Both the position numbers and the translations under genes were made by a program. The notes beneath the pieces are model-generated. The model ran no database searches. It saw only the letters and a program-made list of their open reading frames with translations, and was not told where the DNA came from. Below are positions 25,218 through 34,635 of a stretch of 64,000 nucleotides of DNA, in pieces (position 1 is the first letter of the stretch; every line of letters begins with the position of its first letter). This stretch comes from an uncultured Lachnospiraceae bacterium (lineage in GTDB: Bacteria > Bacillota > Clostridia > Lachnospirales > Lachnospiraceae): contig CALWQT010000003.1 in NCBI GenBank assembly GCA_944383765.1, positions 1 to 64,000 on the forward strand, given 5' to 3'.

Positions 25218-26135
25218 TTAGTTACCTCCCTGTTCCATTTTCTTAATGTTGTCATATAAAAAGTCGTTTGCAGGAGTAGAAATGCCATGGGCTTTTCCTA
25301 GCCTTCGTATTGTACCGGAAAACAGTTCTACTTCTGTGGGGCGTCCGGCTTCCAGGTCCTGGCAGAGAGAAGGTTTTCCGTCTCTGTCCAGACTGTCGAT
25401 CAGGGCCAGCCATCGTGGAACCAGCTGATCGTCCAGTTCAATGCCTTCTGCCCTTCCTGCTGCAATGGCTTCCCGCATTGCTTCAATCATAACCTCTCTT
25501 GGTCTGCCGTTTTGTTTCAGCCCGCGGTAATCGGTGCGAAAAACAGCTGCAGCCTGGTTCACGCCGGTGTTGAGCACCAGTTTTTCCCATAGACGTTTCT
25601 TCATATCAGAAGGAGTGTCATAAGGAAGTCCAACGCTGTCAAAGAAGGAACACAATGCTGTGAAAAAATCAGAAGATTTTCCGTCGCAGGTGCCTATGCT
25701 CAAAGTGCCCAGAAACGAGTAGGTCATATGATTGCCTTTTTTTACAGCATCCATACCCTGAGCTGTGCATAAGAGAACACGGTCATTGCCAAATGCTCTG
25801 CTTAATATATCTTCGCTGGTGAGCCCATTTAAAAGAGACAGGATTACCGTATTTTTTCCGATATGATTTCCTATCTGATGAATGACGGTTTCCAGATCTT
25901 TGAATTTAACGGCAAAGATCACCAGATCAGCCGGTTCGGCATCAGCAGAATAGGGCAGGTAGGAAAAGTGACAGGGCTTTCCGTTGCATGTGACCGGAGA
26001 GCGGAGATAGGATTCCACCCTGGCTTCATCTGCAATAAAACGGACGCTTCCTTCCGGCATACGCTGGCTGAAAAACTGACCGTACATAATGCCCATGGCT
26101 CCGCGGCCAACAATGGAGATTTTTCTGATATCCAT
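25218..26135 (-). CDS. Ketopantoate reductase family protein
   Basis: NADPH-dependent reductase of 305 residues, PanE/ApbA type, which in the family turns 2-dehydropantoate to pantoate (CoA synthesis). The nucleotide loop GRGAMG is at residues 10-15, with a central KFKDLET segment and the KLVLNTGVNQAAAVF motif holding the usual Lys and Asn. Several paralogues exist in many genomes, so a role on another 2-keto acid cannot be excluded. GGGAGGTGACC precedes the start. Co-transcribed with ilvE. Confidence 0.85.
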   Translation of the reverse strand: MDIRKISIVGRGAMGIMYGQFFSQRMPEGSVRFIADEARVESYLRSPVTCNGKPCHFSYLPYSADAEPADLVIFAVKFKDLETVIHQIGNHIGKNTVILSLLNGLTSEDILSRAFGNDRVLLCTAQGMDAVKKGNHMTYSFLGTLSIGTCDGKSSDFFTALCSFFDSVGLPYDTPSDMKKRLWEKLVLNTGVNQAAAVFRTDYRGLKQNGRPREVMIEAMREAIAAGRAEGIELDDQLVPRWLALIDSLDRDGKPSLCQDLEAGRPTEVELFSGTIRRLGKAHGISTPANDFLYDNIKKMEQGGN

Positions 26136-26232
26136 AGGTCACCTCCCTGCAGATTATGTAAAAAAGGATACGAGAAAAGGCACATAAGTGCAGCGTTTAG
26201 CTGAAATTATATGCCTCGTTGCTTTGGTTCAG

Positions 26233-26261
26233 ATTATAGCACGTCAATCTGGTTCTGTCGA
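26233..26261 (-). promoter_or_regulatory. Promoter of the reductase-ilvE operon
   Basis: Minus-strand TCGACA (26256-26261), a 17-base spacer and TATAAT (26233-26238), about 100 bases before the reductase start. Confidence 0.75.
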
Positions 26262-26304
26262 GAATTATTTAACACTTTCGCGAAAAAATCAGGAAAAGCT
26301 GAAA

Positions 26305-26571
26305 TTATTCCTCAATAATGTGAATTTCCAGATAATCAAAAGGAATCTGTTCAATAAAATTGTCCTGGTTAAACCGGGTTTTGGCATGAAGCTGGAAATC
26401 CTGAATATTAGAGTCCAGCCAGATAGGTGTTCCCAGATCCAAAGTACGGCAAATCTGGTCCAGAGATTCCAATACCATCTGGGTCCTGGTCAGGGAGTAA
26501 TCGCTGAGACAGGCTACGGTATCGTTGATCAGACGATTGTCTTTCCATAATTTTCCCCACATGCGGAACAA
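26305..26571 (-). CDS. Small hypothetical protein
   Basis: Acidic soluble protein of 88 residues starting from TTG at 26571 with GGGAGG eight bases upstream and a good promoter. It contains MVLESLDQICRTLDLGTPIWLDSN and ends FDYLEIHIIEE. I do not recognise a family. It is divergent from the coiled-coil membrane protein gene. Confidence 0.65.
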   Translation of the reverse strand: MFRMWGKLWKDNRLINDTVACLSDYSLTRTQMVLESLDQICRTLDLGTPIWLDSNIQDFQLHAKTRFNQDNFIEQIPFDYLEIHIIEE

Positions 26572-26607
26572 GAGATCTTCCTCCCTTCTGAAGAATGATT
26601 TGCCCCA

Positions 26608-26636
26608 AGTATACAGAAAAGAGGCGTTATTGGCAA
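26608..26636 (-). promoter_or_regulatory. Promoter of the small hypothetical gene
   Basis: Minus-strand TTGCCA (26631-26636), a 17-base spacer and TATACT (26608-26613). Confidence 0.65.
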
Positions 26637-26742
26637 GGACAAATTTTGACAGGGATACCTCTTGTGGAAGCCTTCCTTTTGTAGTAATCTATTACCAGAG
26701 ATACTGTCGGCAGTGCGGACGGAGATTCAAAGGAGGAAGGGT

Positions 26743-27837
26743 ATGGGACAGCAGGCGGCAGACCAGATTGCTTTTTTGCAGGAAGCAAGAAAAGCGCTGG
26801 AAGAACTGGAGATTCTGAAAGACCGGGAAAAACAGCTGAAAATAGATGAAGTAAAAGTAGGAAAGACTCTGGATATGGAGAAAAAAGCGGCGGAGGATGC
26901 GGTAAACAGTACAATCCGGAAACGGCGCGACGCGATCGGTTCCAGTTATGATAAGGAGATGGACAAGGCAGAAGAGCGGCTGAAAAAAGCCAGAACAAAG
27001 AGAGAAAAAGCCAAGAATCAGGGAATGAAAGAAAGGATTGCTGAGGAAACAGCAGATTTAAGGAGCGAGAACAGGGACCTGGAATCCCAGATCCGTGTGC
27101 TGTTTAAGAAGAAGAGAGTTCCCGGATACTGTAATTCCCGGTGGTATTATGCATTGTTCCTTCCCAGATGGTTCGGGGAATTCTTTACATTTCTGGTGAC
27201 TGTCCTGGTATGCTTTGCAGCTATACCTTATGGAAGCTATCTGCTGATACCGGACAGAAAACAGGTTTATCTGGTAGGGATTTATGTTCTGACAATTGTA
27301 ATATTCGGCGGTATTTATGTGTGGATCAGTAACCGTACAAAAGCCCGCCATATGGAGACGTTAAAAGAAGGAAGGGTGATGAGGGACCATATTCGTTCCA
27401 ATAAGAAAAAGATCCGGCTGATCACCAAGAGCATACAGAAAGATAAAAATGAGAAACAGTATAATCTGGAGAAATATGATGATGAAATTGCTCAGGCAGA
27501 ACAGGAAATCCATAAAATAGGCAATCAGAAGCAGGATGCCATGAATACCTTTGAGCAGGTGACAAAAGCCATCATTTCCGATGAGATTCTGACAGGTTTT
27601 AAACCGAAACTGGACGAGCTGTCGGCGGGATACCGTGATATAAAAAAAGCGATCAACGAAGTAGAAGATGAGATAAAAGAAAAAAATCTGATGGTGACAG
27701 ACCGTTATGCAGGATATCTGGGAAGAGAATATATGAATCCCATAAAAATAGGGGAACTGGTGGAATTGCTGCGGTCAGGTAAGGCATCTAATTTGAATGA
27801 GGCTATGCAGGCTGCCAGGGAAGCAAAGGACGTGTAG
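26743..27837 (+). CDS. Coiled-coil membrane protein of unknown function
   Basis: Protein of 364 residues that I do not recognise. Residues 1-115 are heavily charged and predicted coiled coil (LEELEILKDREKQLKIDE and KKARTKREKAK). Two adjacent hydrophobic segments lie at about 140-190 (FTFLVTVLVCFAAIPYG and YVLTIVIFGGIYVWI). A second long coiled coil fills residues about 200-330. The layout suggests a hairpin in the membrane with both coils in the cytoplasm. The ATG at 26743 follows AAAGGAGGAAGG; an in-frame start at 26662 has no site. Confidence 0.7.
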   Translation: MGQQAADQIAFLQEARKALEELEILKDREKQLKIDEVKVGKTLDMEKKAAEDAVNSTIRKRRDAIGSSYDKEMDKAEERLKKARTKREKAKNQGMKERIAEETADLRSENRDLESQIRVLFKKKRVPGYCNSRWYYALFLPRWFGEFFTFLVTVLVCFAAIPYGSYLLIPDRKQVYLVGIYVLTIVIFGGIYVWISNRTKARHMETLKEGRVMRDHIRSNKKKIRLITKSIQKDKNEKQYNLEKYDDEIAQAEQEIHKIGNQKQDAMNTFEQVTKAIISDEILTGFKPKLDELSAGYRDIKKAINEVEDEIKEKNLMVTDRYAGYLGREYMNPIKIGELVELLRSGKASNLNEAMQAAREAKDV

Positions 27838-27839
27838 TG

Positions 27840-27870
27840 TGCATAAACAGAAATATCCATGCCTATAATA
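27840..27870 (+). promoter_or_regulatory. Possible sporulation-type promoter of yyaC
   Basis: TGCATA (27840-27845) and CTATAATA (27863-27870) with 17 bases between. The GCATA box fits the -35 element of sigma-F/sigma-G promoters, and the following gene is a spore-associated YyaC protein. A sigma-A reading of TATAAT is also possible. Confidence 0.35.
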
Positions 27871-27901
27871 GAGTATAAGAAATTATTACAGGCGGGATAT
27901 T

Positions 27902-28501
27902 ATGAAACTGTTGGAGCGGATTCGTTTATACGGAAACCGGGAAATATATTATTATAACGCAGGAAAAGAACGGGAAATTGAGAATTTTGCCCTTCAGCTG
28001 TACAGCATGATCGGGGAAGAACTGGAAACCGGAAAATGGCGGGGGGTACTGTTTTTGTGTATTGGTACTGACCGGTCTACCGGAGACAGTCTGGGACCGT
28101 TGATCGGATATAAGCTGAAAGGAAGAAGGATGCGGAATGCCAAAGTGATCGGTACTCTGGAAAAGCCTGTCCATGCTATGAATCTGGAGGAATACCTGAA
28201 TCTGGTAAAGATAAAGTATCCGGATTATCTTACTGTAGCGGTAGATGCTTCTGTGGGCAACACGGAACATATCGGATATGTCACTCTGGGGAAAGGGCCT
28301 TTAAAGCCTGGACTGGGGGTGAGCAAGGAACTGATGGAAGTAGGGGATCTGTTTATCACCGGTATTGTAGGGAGCTGTGGGAGCCATGACCCTATTATGC
28401 TTCAGAGTATCAGGCTGTCCGTGGTCATGCGTCTTGCAGACTGTATCAGTGAAAGTATTTATTTTGTCGAAAAATTATGGGACAAAGCTGCCCCTGTTTG
28501 A
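27902..28501 (+). CDS. yyaC: YyaC family sporulation-associated putative protease
   Basis: Protein of 199 residues of the YyaC family, related to the germination protease GPR/hydrogenase maturation protease fold. The signature CIGTDRSTGDSLGPLIG lies at about residues 57-73, with VAVDASVGN and GIVGSCGSHD further on. Members occur in spore formers and are expressed in the forespore in Bacillus. Its presence supports an endospore-forming host. It starts about 64 bases after the coiled-coil gene. Confidence 0.9.
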   Translation: MKLLERIRLYGNREIYYYNAGKEREIENFALQLYSMIGEELETGKWRGVLFLCIGTDRSTGDSLGPLIGYKLKGRRMRNAKVIGTLEKPVHAMNLEEYLNLVKIKYPDYLTVAVDASVGNTEHIGYVTLGKGPLKPGLGVSKELMEVGDLFITGIVGSCGSHDPIMLQSIRLSVVMRLADCISESIYFVEKLWDKAAPV

Positions 28502-28562
28502 CAAGTTTCTCACAGGAACTGTGCTATTATTTTATGGATAAAATGATAGCGGGGTGAACCAT

Positions 28563-29804
28563 ATGGGAGAATTGTATAACCCTTATCCTAAGCTGCCTAA
28601 AAATATACGGCAGATCGGAGAAAGGGATCAGATTGTAAAATTGTATGTAGAAGATTATGTGAACACTTACTTAAGAAGGCTGTACCCAACAGGAGGAAAT
28701 GACCTGCGGTGCGGCCTTTTGCTTGGTAGTGAGGAAGAAGACCAGGGTATGCCCTATATTTTCATAGATGGAGCCCTGGAGATGGAAGGAGTCACTGGAG
28801 AAGGGGAGCAGGTGGAGTTTACGGAATTGTCCTGGAAGCGGGCGTACCAGAATATGGAAGAAATGTTTCCCAAACGAAGTATTCAGGGGTGGTTCCTGTG
28901 CGGCGTTCCAGGCTGCCAGTTAAGCCCGCTGAATTATTGGAAACAGCACAGCCGGTATTTTCCCGGGAAAAATATGATCATGTATCTGAATTCCGGACTG
29001 GAAGGAGAGGAAGCCCTTTATATAGCGTCAGAGGATGGATTTTATAAACTGAGGGGATATAGCATCTACTATGAGCGGAATCAGATGATGCAGGATTATA
29101 TGATATCCAGGAAGGATATCAGGAGAGTAGATGCGGATGCCAGCGATGTAGTGATCCGTGATTTCAGGAGAAAAATGGAAGAAAAAAAAGAAGAGGCTCA
29201 GAGCAGAAAAAGCACAGTAAGCGTACTGGGCGGTATCTGCGGGGCTCTGTCTGTGGCAGTGCTGGCGAGTGGAATTGTAATGTTCAACAATTATCAGAAA
29301 ATGAAAGAGATGGAAAGTGTGATCGCATCTGCACTTCCGGCTGGAACCAATTTGTGGCAGGATTATCAGTTGGGAGACGATACGGAACTGATTTTTGAAA
29401 CCGGAAGTACGGTGCAGCCGGAGACGATGGCCCCGGAAATCGTAACGCCGGAACCTGAGACGGCGGCAGCGGCCAGTGTACCGGAAACACAGGAAGCTAC
29501 CACGGAGATGCCTATGACTGCGCCGGAAGAAAGCACAGAAGCCGCAGCAGACCAACCGGTGCAGACGGAAGCTGTGGAACCCAGGACAGAGATTCCCACC
29601 CTGGAGGAGGCAGAAACTCAGATGGCAGAAGTTGGGGAAGCTGCGGCGGCATCCAATACTTACATAGTAGGAGAAGGGGAAACGTTATATGGAATCTGTT
29701 TTAAAATCTATCATGACCTCAGCCAGGTGGACAGGATCTGTGAGCTGAACGGGCTGGACGATGTGAATAAAATCAAAGCAGGACAGAAATTGCTTCTTCC
29801 CTAG
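28563..29804 (+). CDS. LysM-domain membrane protein
   Basis: Protein of 413 residues. The N-terminal globular part (1-210) carries no motif I recognise. One membrane segment spans about 219-241 (GGICGALSVAVLASGIVMF), then a Thr/Glu/Pro/Ala-rich linker of about 110 residues, then a LysM domain at 366-412 (YIVGEGETLYGICFKIY). The orientation is probably N-terminus inside, LysM outside on peptidoglycan. The start is ATG 28563; a GTG at 28554 is also in frame. It lies after yyaC, so a sporulation or cell-envelope role is possible. Confidence 0.8.
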   Translation: MGELYNPYPKLPKNIRQIGERDQIVKLYVEDYVNTYLRRLYPTGGNDLRCGLLLGSEEEDQGMPYIFIDGALEMEGVTGEGEQVEFTELSWKRAYQNMEEMFPKRSIQGWFLCGVPGCQLSPLNYWKQHSRYFPGKNMIMYLNSGLEGEEALYIASEDGFYKLRGYSIYYERNQMMQDYMISRKDIRRVDADASDVVIRDFRRKMEEKKEEAQSRKSTVSVLGGICGALSVAVLASGIVMFNNYQKMKEMESVIASALPAGTNLWQDYQLGDDTELIFETGSTVQPETMAPEIVTPEPETAAAASVPETQEATTEMPMTAPEESTEAAADQPVQTEAVEPRTEIPTLEEAETQMAEVGEAAAASNTYIVGEGETLYGICFKIYHDLSQVDRICELNGLDDVNKIKAGQKLLLP

Positions 29805-29854
29805 AAAAAGGTAATGCGAATCTCCTTAAAATGGTGTATAATGTTCGCGAAGGC

Positions 29855-29894
29855 AATGGCGGTGCCATGCGCACTGCCAGCAGATACCGCCATT
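29855..29894 (+). promoter_or_regulatory. Leader stem-loop before the DUF5711 gene
   Basis: AATGGCGGT / ACCGCCATT stem with a GC-rich interior, 12 bases after a TATAAT (29837-29842) and 18 bases before the DUF5711 start. It could be a weak terminator of the LysM gene or a 5' UTR control hairpin. Confidence 0.4.
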
Positions 29895-29912
29895 TTCGGG
29901 AGACAGCATAGT

Positions 29913-31160
29913 ATGAGCGATATGAGTTCAGTGAGTCGGGAACGAAAAAAAAGAGAGTTAAAAAAGCAGATGATTTCTTCCGGTCAGAGCAGACCGGATT
30001 CCGGAAATCATAATGAGGGCAGGAAGAAACGGAAACGGGGACACCGGCTGTTGAAGGTCCTGCTGCTGTTTGCTGTCATAGGCGTTGGTGCGGCAGGCAT
30101 TTATTATTATTTTGGCAATCATCAGTTTACGGAGTATGTGGTGGGTTGGGAAAAGCCGATTCAGGAAGGCGGGGCCGGTGAGTATAAAAACTTTGGCTCC
30201 AATGTACTGAAGTATACAAAAGATGGTATGTCTTATATCAATGATAAGGGAGAAACGGTCTGGATGCAGAGTTATGAGATGAAAAATCCCATTGCTTCTG
30301 TGAATGGAAATTATGCTGTAGTTGCAGACCAGCAGGGAAACAGTATTTATATCTGTGATGTGACAGGCGTGTTGGGACAGGCGTCCACGGTTCTTCCGGT
30401 CATCAAAGCGGTGGTATCCCAGACGGGTGTGGCTGCGGCTATTCTTGAGGATTCCAAGGCTAATTATATCCAGTATTACAATAAAGACGGGAGTACCATC
30501 GATCTGACCATTAAGACCGCTTTGTCGGGAGACGGATATCCTTTGGATGCAGCTCTTTCTCCAGATGGAAACCAGACGATCGCTTCTATTATGTATCTGT
30601 CAGGAGGAGAACTGAAAAACAGGGTAGTGTTTTATGATTTTTCAGAAATAGGGAAGAATCAAAAACATCTGGTAGGTGGCTTTGACCAGGAATTTTCCGA
30701 TTCCATTGCGGCCAGAGCGATTTATCCGGATGATACCCATGCCTGCGCATTTACAGATCAGGGAATCAGTTTCTTTTCTTCCAAGAACCGGGCGGCTGTG
30801 GAACTGACCAGCCAGGTTCCGGCAGACGGAACGGTGGAGACTGTCTTTTATTCCAATAAATATGCGGGCCTGATTGCCAAAACTTCCGGTGGAGAAAATC
30901 CATATCGGATGGATCTTTATAAAGTAAATGGTGATAAGCTGTTTTCTGCGGAATTTAATTTTCCGTATGAACATGTGGACCTGTCTGATGATATGGTAAT
31001 CCTGTATAATGAAGAGTCCTGCATGATATATGGGCTGAATGGAAAAGTAAAGTATTCCGGCAGTTTAGGCATGGAAATTGCAAAGATCAACCAGGGAAGA
31101 AGCAGCAATTCTGTGATTGTATGCAGCCCGCAGACAATGAAAGAAATCAGGTTCAGATAA
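29913..31160 (+). CDS. DUF5711 family protein
   Basis: Protein of 415 residues. A basic cytoplasmic head of about 47 residues (RERKKRELKKQM and KKRKRGHRLLK) is followed by one membrane anchor at about 48-67 and a large extracytoplasmic domain of repeated beta-type segments (GEYKNFGSNVLKYTKDGMSYIN, SLSPDGNQ-like blade repeats) that suggests a beta-propeller. DUF5711 is an uncharacterised clostridial family. ATG at 29913 follows GGGAGA; upstream in-frame starts would cross the hairpin. Confidence 0.75.
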   Translation: MSDMSSVSRERKKRELKKQMISSGQSRPDSGNHNEGRKKRKRGHRLLKVLLLFAVIGVGAAGIYYYFGNHQFTEYVVGWEKPIQEGGAGEYKNFGSNVLKYTKDGMSYINDKGETVWMQSYEMKNPIASVNGNYAVVADQQGNSIYICDVTGVLGQASTVLPVIKAVVSQTGVAAAILEDSKANYIQYYNKDGSTIDLTIKTALSGDGYPLDAALSPDGNQTIASIMYLSGGELKNRVVFYDFSEIGKNQKHLVGGFDQEFSDSIAARAIYPDDTHACAFTDQGISFFSSKNRAAVELTSQVPADGTVETVFYSNKYAGLIAKTSGGENPYRMDLYKVNGDKLFSAEFNFPYEHVDLSDDMVILYNEESCMIYGLNGKVKYSGSLGMEIAKINQGRSSNSVIVCSPQTMKEIRFR

Positions 31161-31185
31161 TGACCAAAGAAGAAAGGGAATATCT

Positions 31186-32130
31186 ATGAGGAAACAGTGT
31201 ATTGGAATTGATATTGGAGGAACTTCTGTAAAACTGGGGCTTTTTGAGGCCGATGGAACCCTGGTGGAGAAATGGGAGGTCCCTACCCGTAAAGAGGAAG
31301 GCGGGAAATATATTCTGGAGGATATCGCAGCTTCTATCAAGGCCAAGATGAAGGAACGGAAGCTGGAACAGGATGATATCATAGGTGCAGGAATGGGGCT
31401 TCCGGGACCAGTGCTTCCTGATGGCTATGTGGAAGTGTGTGTAAATCTTGGCTGGAGGGACCTGAATCCGGAGAAGATCTTAAGCGGTCTGCTAGGCGGA
31501 ATGAAGGTAAAAAGCGGGAACGATGCGAATGTAGCTGCCTTGGGAGAAATGTGGCAGGGCGGTGGAAAAGGATTTGATGATATTCTGATGGTAACACTTG
31601 GAACCGGTGTAGGCGGCGGTGTGATCCTGAATGGAAAAATCTGGCCTGGGAAACATGGTATGGGCGGAGAGATTGGCCATATTCATGTAAGAGATGAGGA
31701 AAAGGAATACTGTAACTGTGGCGGACAGGGCTGTCTGGAACAGGTGGCTTCGGCTACAGGAATTGCCAGGGAGGCAAGAAGGGCTATGGCAGTTTCAGAA
31801 GAGCCGTCAGCGCTGAGAGCTTTTGGAGAAAAAGTAACAGCAAAAAATGTGCTGGATGCAGCAAAGCAAGGGGATCAGATGGCTATGGATGTGGTTGAGA
31901 CAGCCAGCCGCTATCTGGGCCTGGTGCTTGCCCAGGTGGCGATGATTGCAGATCCTCAATGTTTTGTAATTGGCGGCGGTGTATCCAAAGCTGGTAAATT
32001 CCTGACCGATACGATAGAAAAGTACTATCAGCTTTATACACCTATGTCTAAAAATAAAGGAATCATTACCCTAGCGCAGCTGGGAAATGATGCCGGTATT
32101 TATGGAGCGGCAAAAATGATCTTGGATTGA
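31186..32130 (+). CDS. glk: ROK family glucokinase
   Basis: ATP-dependent glucose kinase of 314 residues. The phosphate loop DIGGTSVKLG is at about residues 8-17, the sugar site is GNDANVAALGE, GTGVGGGVILNG follows, and the ROK zinc motif CNCGGQGCLE is near 180. The length and sequence fit Firmicutes GlcK. It begins 25 bases after the DUF5711 gene. Works with pgi upstream in glycolysis. Confidence 0.94.
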   Translation: MRKQCIGIDIGGTSVKLGLFEADGTLVEKWEVPTRKEEGGKYILEDIAASIKAKMKERKLEQDDIIGAGMGLPGPVLPDGYVEVCVNLGWRDLNPEKILSGLLGGMKVKSGNDANVAALGEMWQGGGKGFDDILMVTLGTGVGGGVILNGKIWPGKHGMGGEIGHIHVRDEEKEYCNCGGQGCLEQVASATGIAREARRAMAVSEEPSALRAFGEKVTAKNVLDAAKQGDQMAMDVVETASRYLGLVLAQVAMIADPQCFVIGGGVSKAGKFLTDTIEKYYQLYTPMSKNKGIITLAQLGNDAGIYGAAKMILD

Positions 32131-32139
32131 TGGAGAAAA

Positions 32140-32169
32140 AGCTGCCTTGGCATATGATGCCAGGCAGCT
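32140..32169 (+). terminator. Hairpin after glk
   Basis: AGCTGCCTTGGCAT / ATGCCAGGCAGCT stem, followed by ATTGTCCG rather than a T-run. It is a probable but weak terminator. Confidence 0.55.
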
Positions 32170-32201
32170 ATTGTCCGTTTCTGGGCGGAAACATGAGGAG
32201 A

Positions 32202-32225
32202 CCCCGGCGTCAAAGACAACCGGGG
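32202..32225 (+). promoter_or_regulatory. GC-rich hairpin upstream of the PPase gene
   Basis: CCCCGG / CCGGGG stem with a 12-base loop, in the 243-base gap between glk and the PPase gene. The T-run is missing. The rest of that gap is AT-rich promoter-like sequence with no gene. Confidence 0.4.
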
Positions 32226-32373
32226 CAATTATGAAAAATCTATGTGCAATTTATCTAGATTTCTTTGGATAATCATTTTGTTTCTATGCAAATAGTATAA
32301 AAAATGAATGTGAATAAAATATGAACGCTATGTTAATAGATTATGAAACATAAGAATCATAGGAGGTACTGAA

Positions 32374-34032
32374 ATGGAACAGAACGATAGAAGAACTGTG
32401 GTCATTGGTCATAAAAATCCTGACACTGACTCTATTTGCTCTGCGATCAGCTATGCAAATCTTAAGAAGCTGGCTACGGGAGGAGACTATATCCCCGGAA
32501 GAGCCGGACAGATCAATGGAGAAACCAGATTTGTGCTGGATTATTTTGGCGTGGAAGAGCCGGAATTTATTCAGGATGTGAAAACACAGGTGAAAGATAT
32601 CGAAATCCGTCATATGGCAGGAGCAGATAAAAATATTTCCATGAAAAAAGCATGGAATCTGATGCAGGAAGCAGGGGTAGTCACGCTTCCGGTGATAACA
32701 AAAGACGGAGCCCTGGAAGGGCTGATCACAGTAGGAGATATTGCCAAGTCCTATATGAACGTATATGACAGCAGTATCATGTCAAAAGCCAATACCCAAT
32801 ACAGCAACATTGTAGAGACTCTGGAGGGGCTGATCCTGGTGGGAAGTGAGAACGCCTATTTCAGCAAGGGAAAAGTGCTGATAGCGGCGGCTAATCCGGA
32901 TATGATGGAATATTATATCGAACCCCATGATCTGGTAATCCTGGGAAACCGGTATGAATCCCAGCTGTGTGCCATTGAGATGGGAGCAGACTGTATTATC
33001 GTCTGCGAAGGGGCATCTGTTTCCATGACGATTAAAAAACTGGCCCAGGAAAAAGGGTGTACGGTGATGACTACGCCTTATGATGCTTATACAGCTGCAC
33101 GTCTGATCAACCAGAGTATGCCCATCAGCTATTTTATGAAAACAGAGAATCTAATCGCCTTTGAGCGGGATGATTACATTGATGAGATCAAAGATGTCAT
33201 GGCCAGTAAACGTCACCGGGACTTTCCTATTTTGGATAAAGACGGAAAGTACTGCGGCATGATTTCCAGAAGAAATCTTCTGGGAGCAAAGGGAAAACAG
33301 GTGATCCTGGTAGACCATAATGAAAGAAGCCAGGCGGTGGACGGAGTTGCCGATGCGGAAATCCAGGAGATCATCGACCACCATAAGCTGGGAACAGTAG
33401 AAACTATTGCGCCTGTATTTTTCAGGAACCAGCCTTTAGGCTGTACGGCCACTATCGTATATCAGATGTACCGGGAAGCTGGTGTGAAAGTAGAGAAAAA
33501 AATTGCCGGGTTGCTTTGCAGCGCGATTATTTCAGATACCCTGTTATTCCGTTCCCCTACCTGCACGGCAGTAGATAAGCAGGCGGCTTTGGAATTGGCA
33601 GAGATTGCGGAAATTCAGATTGAAAAATATGCCAGCGAGATGTTTGCGGCAGGAAGCAATCTGAAGGGGAAAACGGAGGAAGAGATTTTTTATCAGGATT
33701 TCAAGCGCTTTACAGCAGGAAAGGTTACGTTTGGAGTAGGCCAGATCAGTTCTGTTAATGAGGAAGAACTGGAAGGATTAAAGGACAGACTGATTCCATA
33801 TGCCAAACAGGAAAGAGAGAACAAGGGCGTGGACATGCTGTTCTTTATGCTGACCAATATTTTGACGGAATCCACGGATCTGATCTGTGTAGGCGTGAAT
33901 GCGGAAACTATGATCGAGAATGCTTTCAGAGGGGAACGGGACCATAAGCATGATATGGTTGTCCGGCTGCCGGGAGTGGTATCCAGGAAGAAACAGCTGA
34001 TTCCTGTGATCATGGTGGCGGCTCAAAGTTAA
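32374..34032 (+). CDS. Manganese-dependent inorganic pyrophosphatase with CBS and DRTGG domains
   Basis: Family II PPase that hydrolyses pyrophosphate, 552 residues, the regulated long form. The catalytic HKNPDTDS is at residues 10-17. A CBS motif pair interrupted by a DRTGG domain fills about 70-310, then VDHNERSQAVDG and IIDHHKLG of the DHH core, and the DHHA2 region follows (ICSAIISDTLLFRSPTCT). The insert is known to bind adenine nucleotides, and with DRTGG also diadenosine polyphosphates, controlling activity. AGGAGG precedes the ATG. Confidence 0.93.
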   Translation: MEQNDRRTVVIGHKNPDTDSICSAISYANLKKLATGGDYIPGRAGQINGETRFVLDYFGVEEPEFIQDVKTQVKDIEIRHMAGADKNISMKKAWNLMQEAGVVTLPVITKDGALEGLITVGDIAKSYMNVYDSSIMSKANTQYSNIVETLEGLILVGSENAYFSKGKVLIAAANPDMMEYYIEPHDLVILGNRYESQLCAIEMGADCIIVCEGASVSMTIKKLAQEKGCTVMTTPYDAYTAARLINQSMPISYFMKTENLIAFERDDYIDEIKDVMASKRHRDFPILDKDGKYCGMISRRNLLGAKGKQVILVDHNERSQAVDGVADAEIQEIIDHHKLGTVETIAPVFFRNQPLGCTATIVYQMYREAGVKVEKKIAGLLCSAIISDTLLFRSPTCTAVDKQAALELAEIAEIQIEKYASEMFAAGSNLKGKTEEEIFYQDFKRFTAGKVTFGVGQISSVNEEELEGLKDRLIPYAKQERENKGVDMLFFMLTNILTESTDLICVGVNAETMIENAFRGERDHKHDMVVRLPGVVSRKKQLIPVIMVAAQS

Positions 34033-34065
34033 AAATGACAGGTACAAAAGCAAGGAGGAAGTGAA

Positions 34066-34629
34066 ATGGCAAAGCAGGTTTGGAAACCGGGGAACATGGT
34101 CTATCCTGTTCCGGCAGTGATGGTGAGTGTGTCTGATAAAAACGGAAAGGCCAATATTATTACGGTAGCATGGACAGGAACCGTCTGCAGCGATCCGCCT
34201 ATGGCATACATTTCGGTACGTCCGGAGCGGTATTCCCATCATATGATCCAGGAGACAGGGGAATTTGTGATCAATCTGACTACGAAGGAACTGGCATTTG
34301 CCACAGATTATTGCGGAGTGAAATCCGGGAAAGATGTGGACAAGTGGAAGGAGATGGGGCTTACTCCAGGCAAGGCATCTAAGGTGCAGACTCCCATCAT
34401 CCAGGAATGTCCGGTTAATATTGAGTGCCGGGTGACAGAAGTGAAACATCTGGGTTCCCATGATATGTTTCTGGCAGAAGTGGTGGCAGTTGATGTAGAA
34501 GAAAGTTACATGAATGAAACCGGAAAATTTGAGTTGAATACCACAGGCCTTATGGCATATTCCCATGGAGAATACAGGGAATTGGGCAAAAAAATCGGTA
34601 CCTTTGGCTATTCTGTGAAAAAGAGGTAG
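34066..34629 (+). CDS. Flavin reductase family protein
   Basis: FMN-binding split-barrel protein of 187 residues. The start VYPVPAVMVSVSDKNGKANIITVAW, the PMAYISVRPERYSH stretch and the C-terminal NTTGLMAYSHGEYRELG fit the flavoredoxin/flavin-reductase group common in anaerobes. Likely an electron-transfer flavoprotein; partner not known. AAGGAGG lies upstream, and a kinase-like gene begins 6 bases after it. Confidence 0.88.
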   Translation: MAKQVWKPGNMVYPVPAVMVSVSDKNGKANIITVAWTGTVCSDPPMAYISVRPERYSHHMIQETGEFVINLTTKELAFATDYCGVKSGKDVDKWKEMGLTPGKASKVQTPIIQECPVNIECRVTEVKHLGSHDMFLAEVVAVDVEESYMNETGKFELNTTGLMAYSHGEYRELGKKIGTFGYSVKKR

Positions 34630-34635
34630 GCGGAT

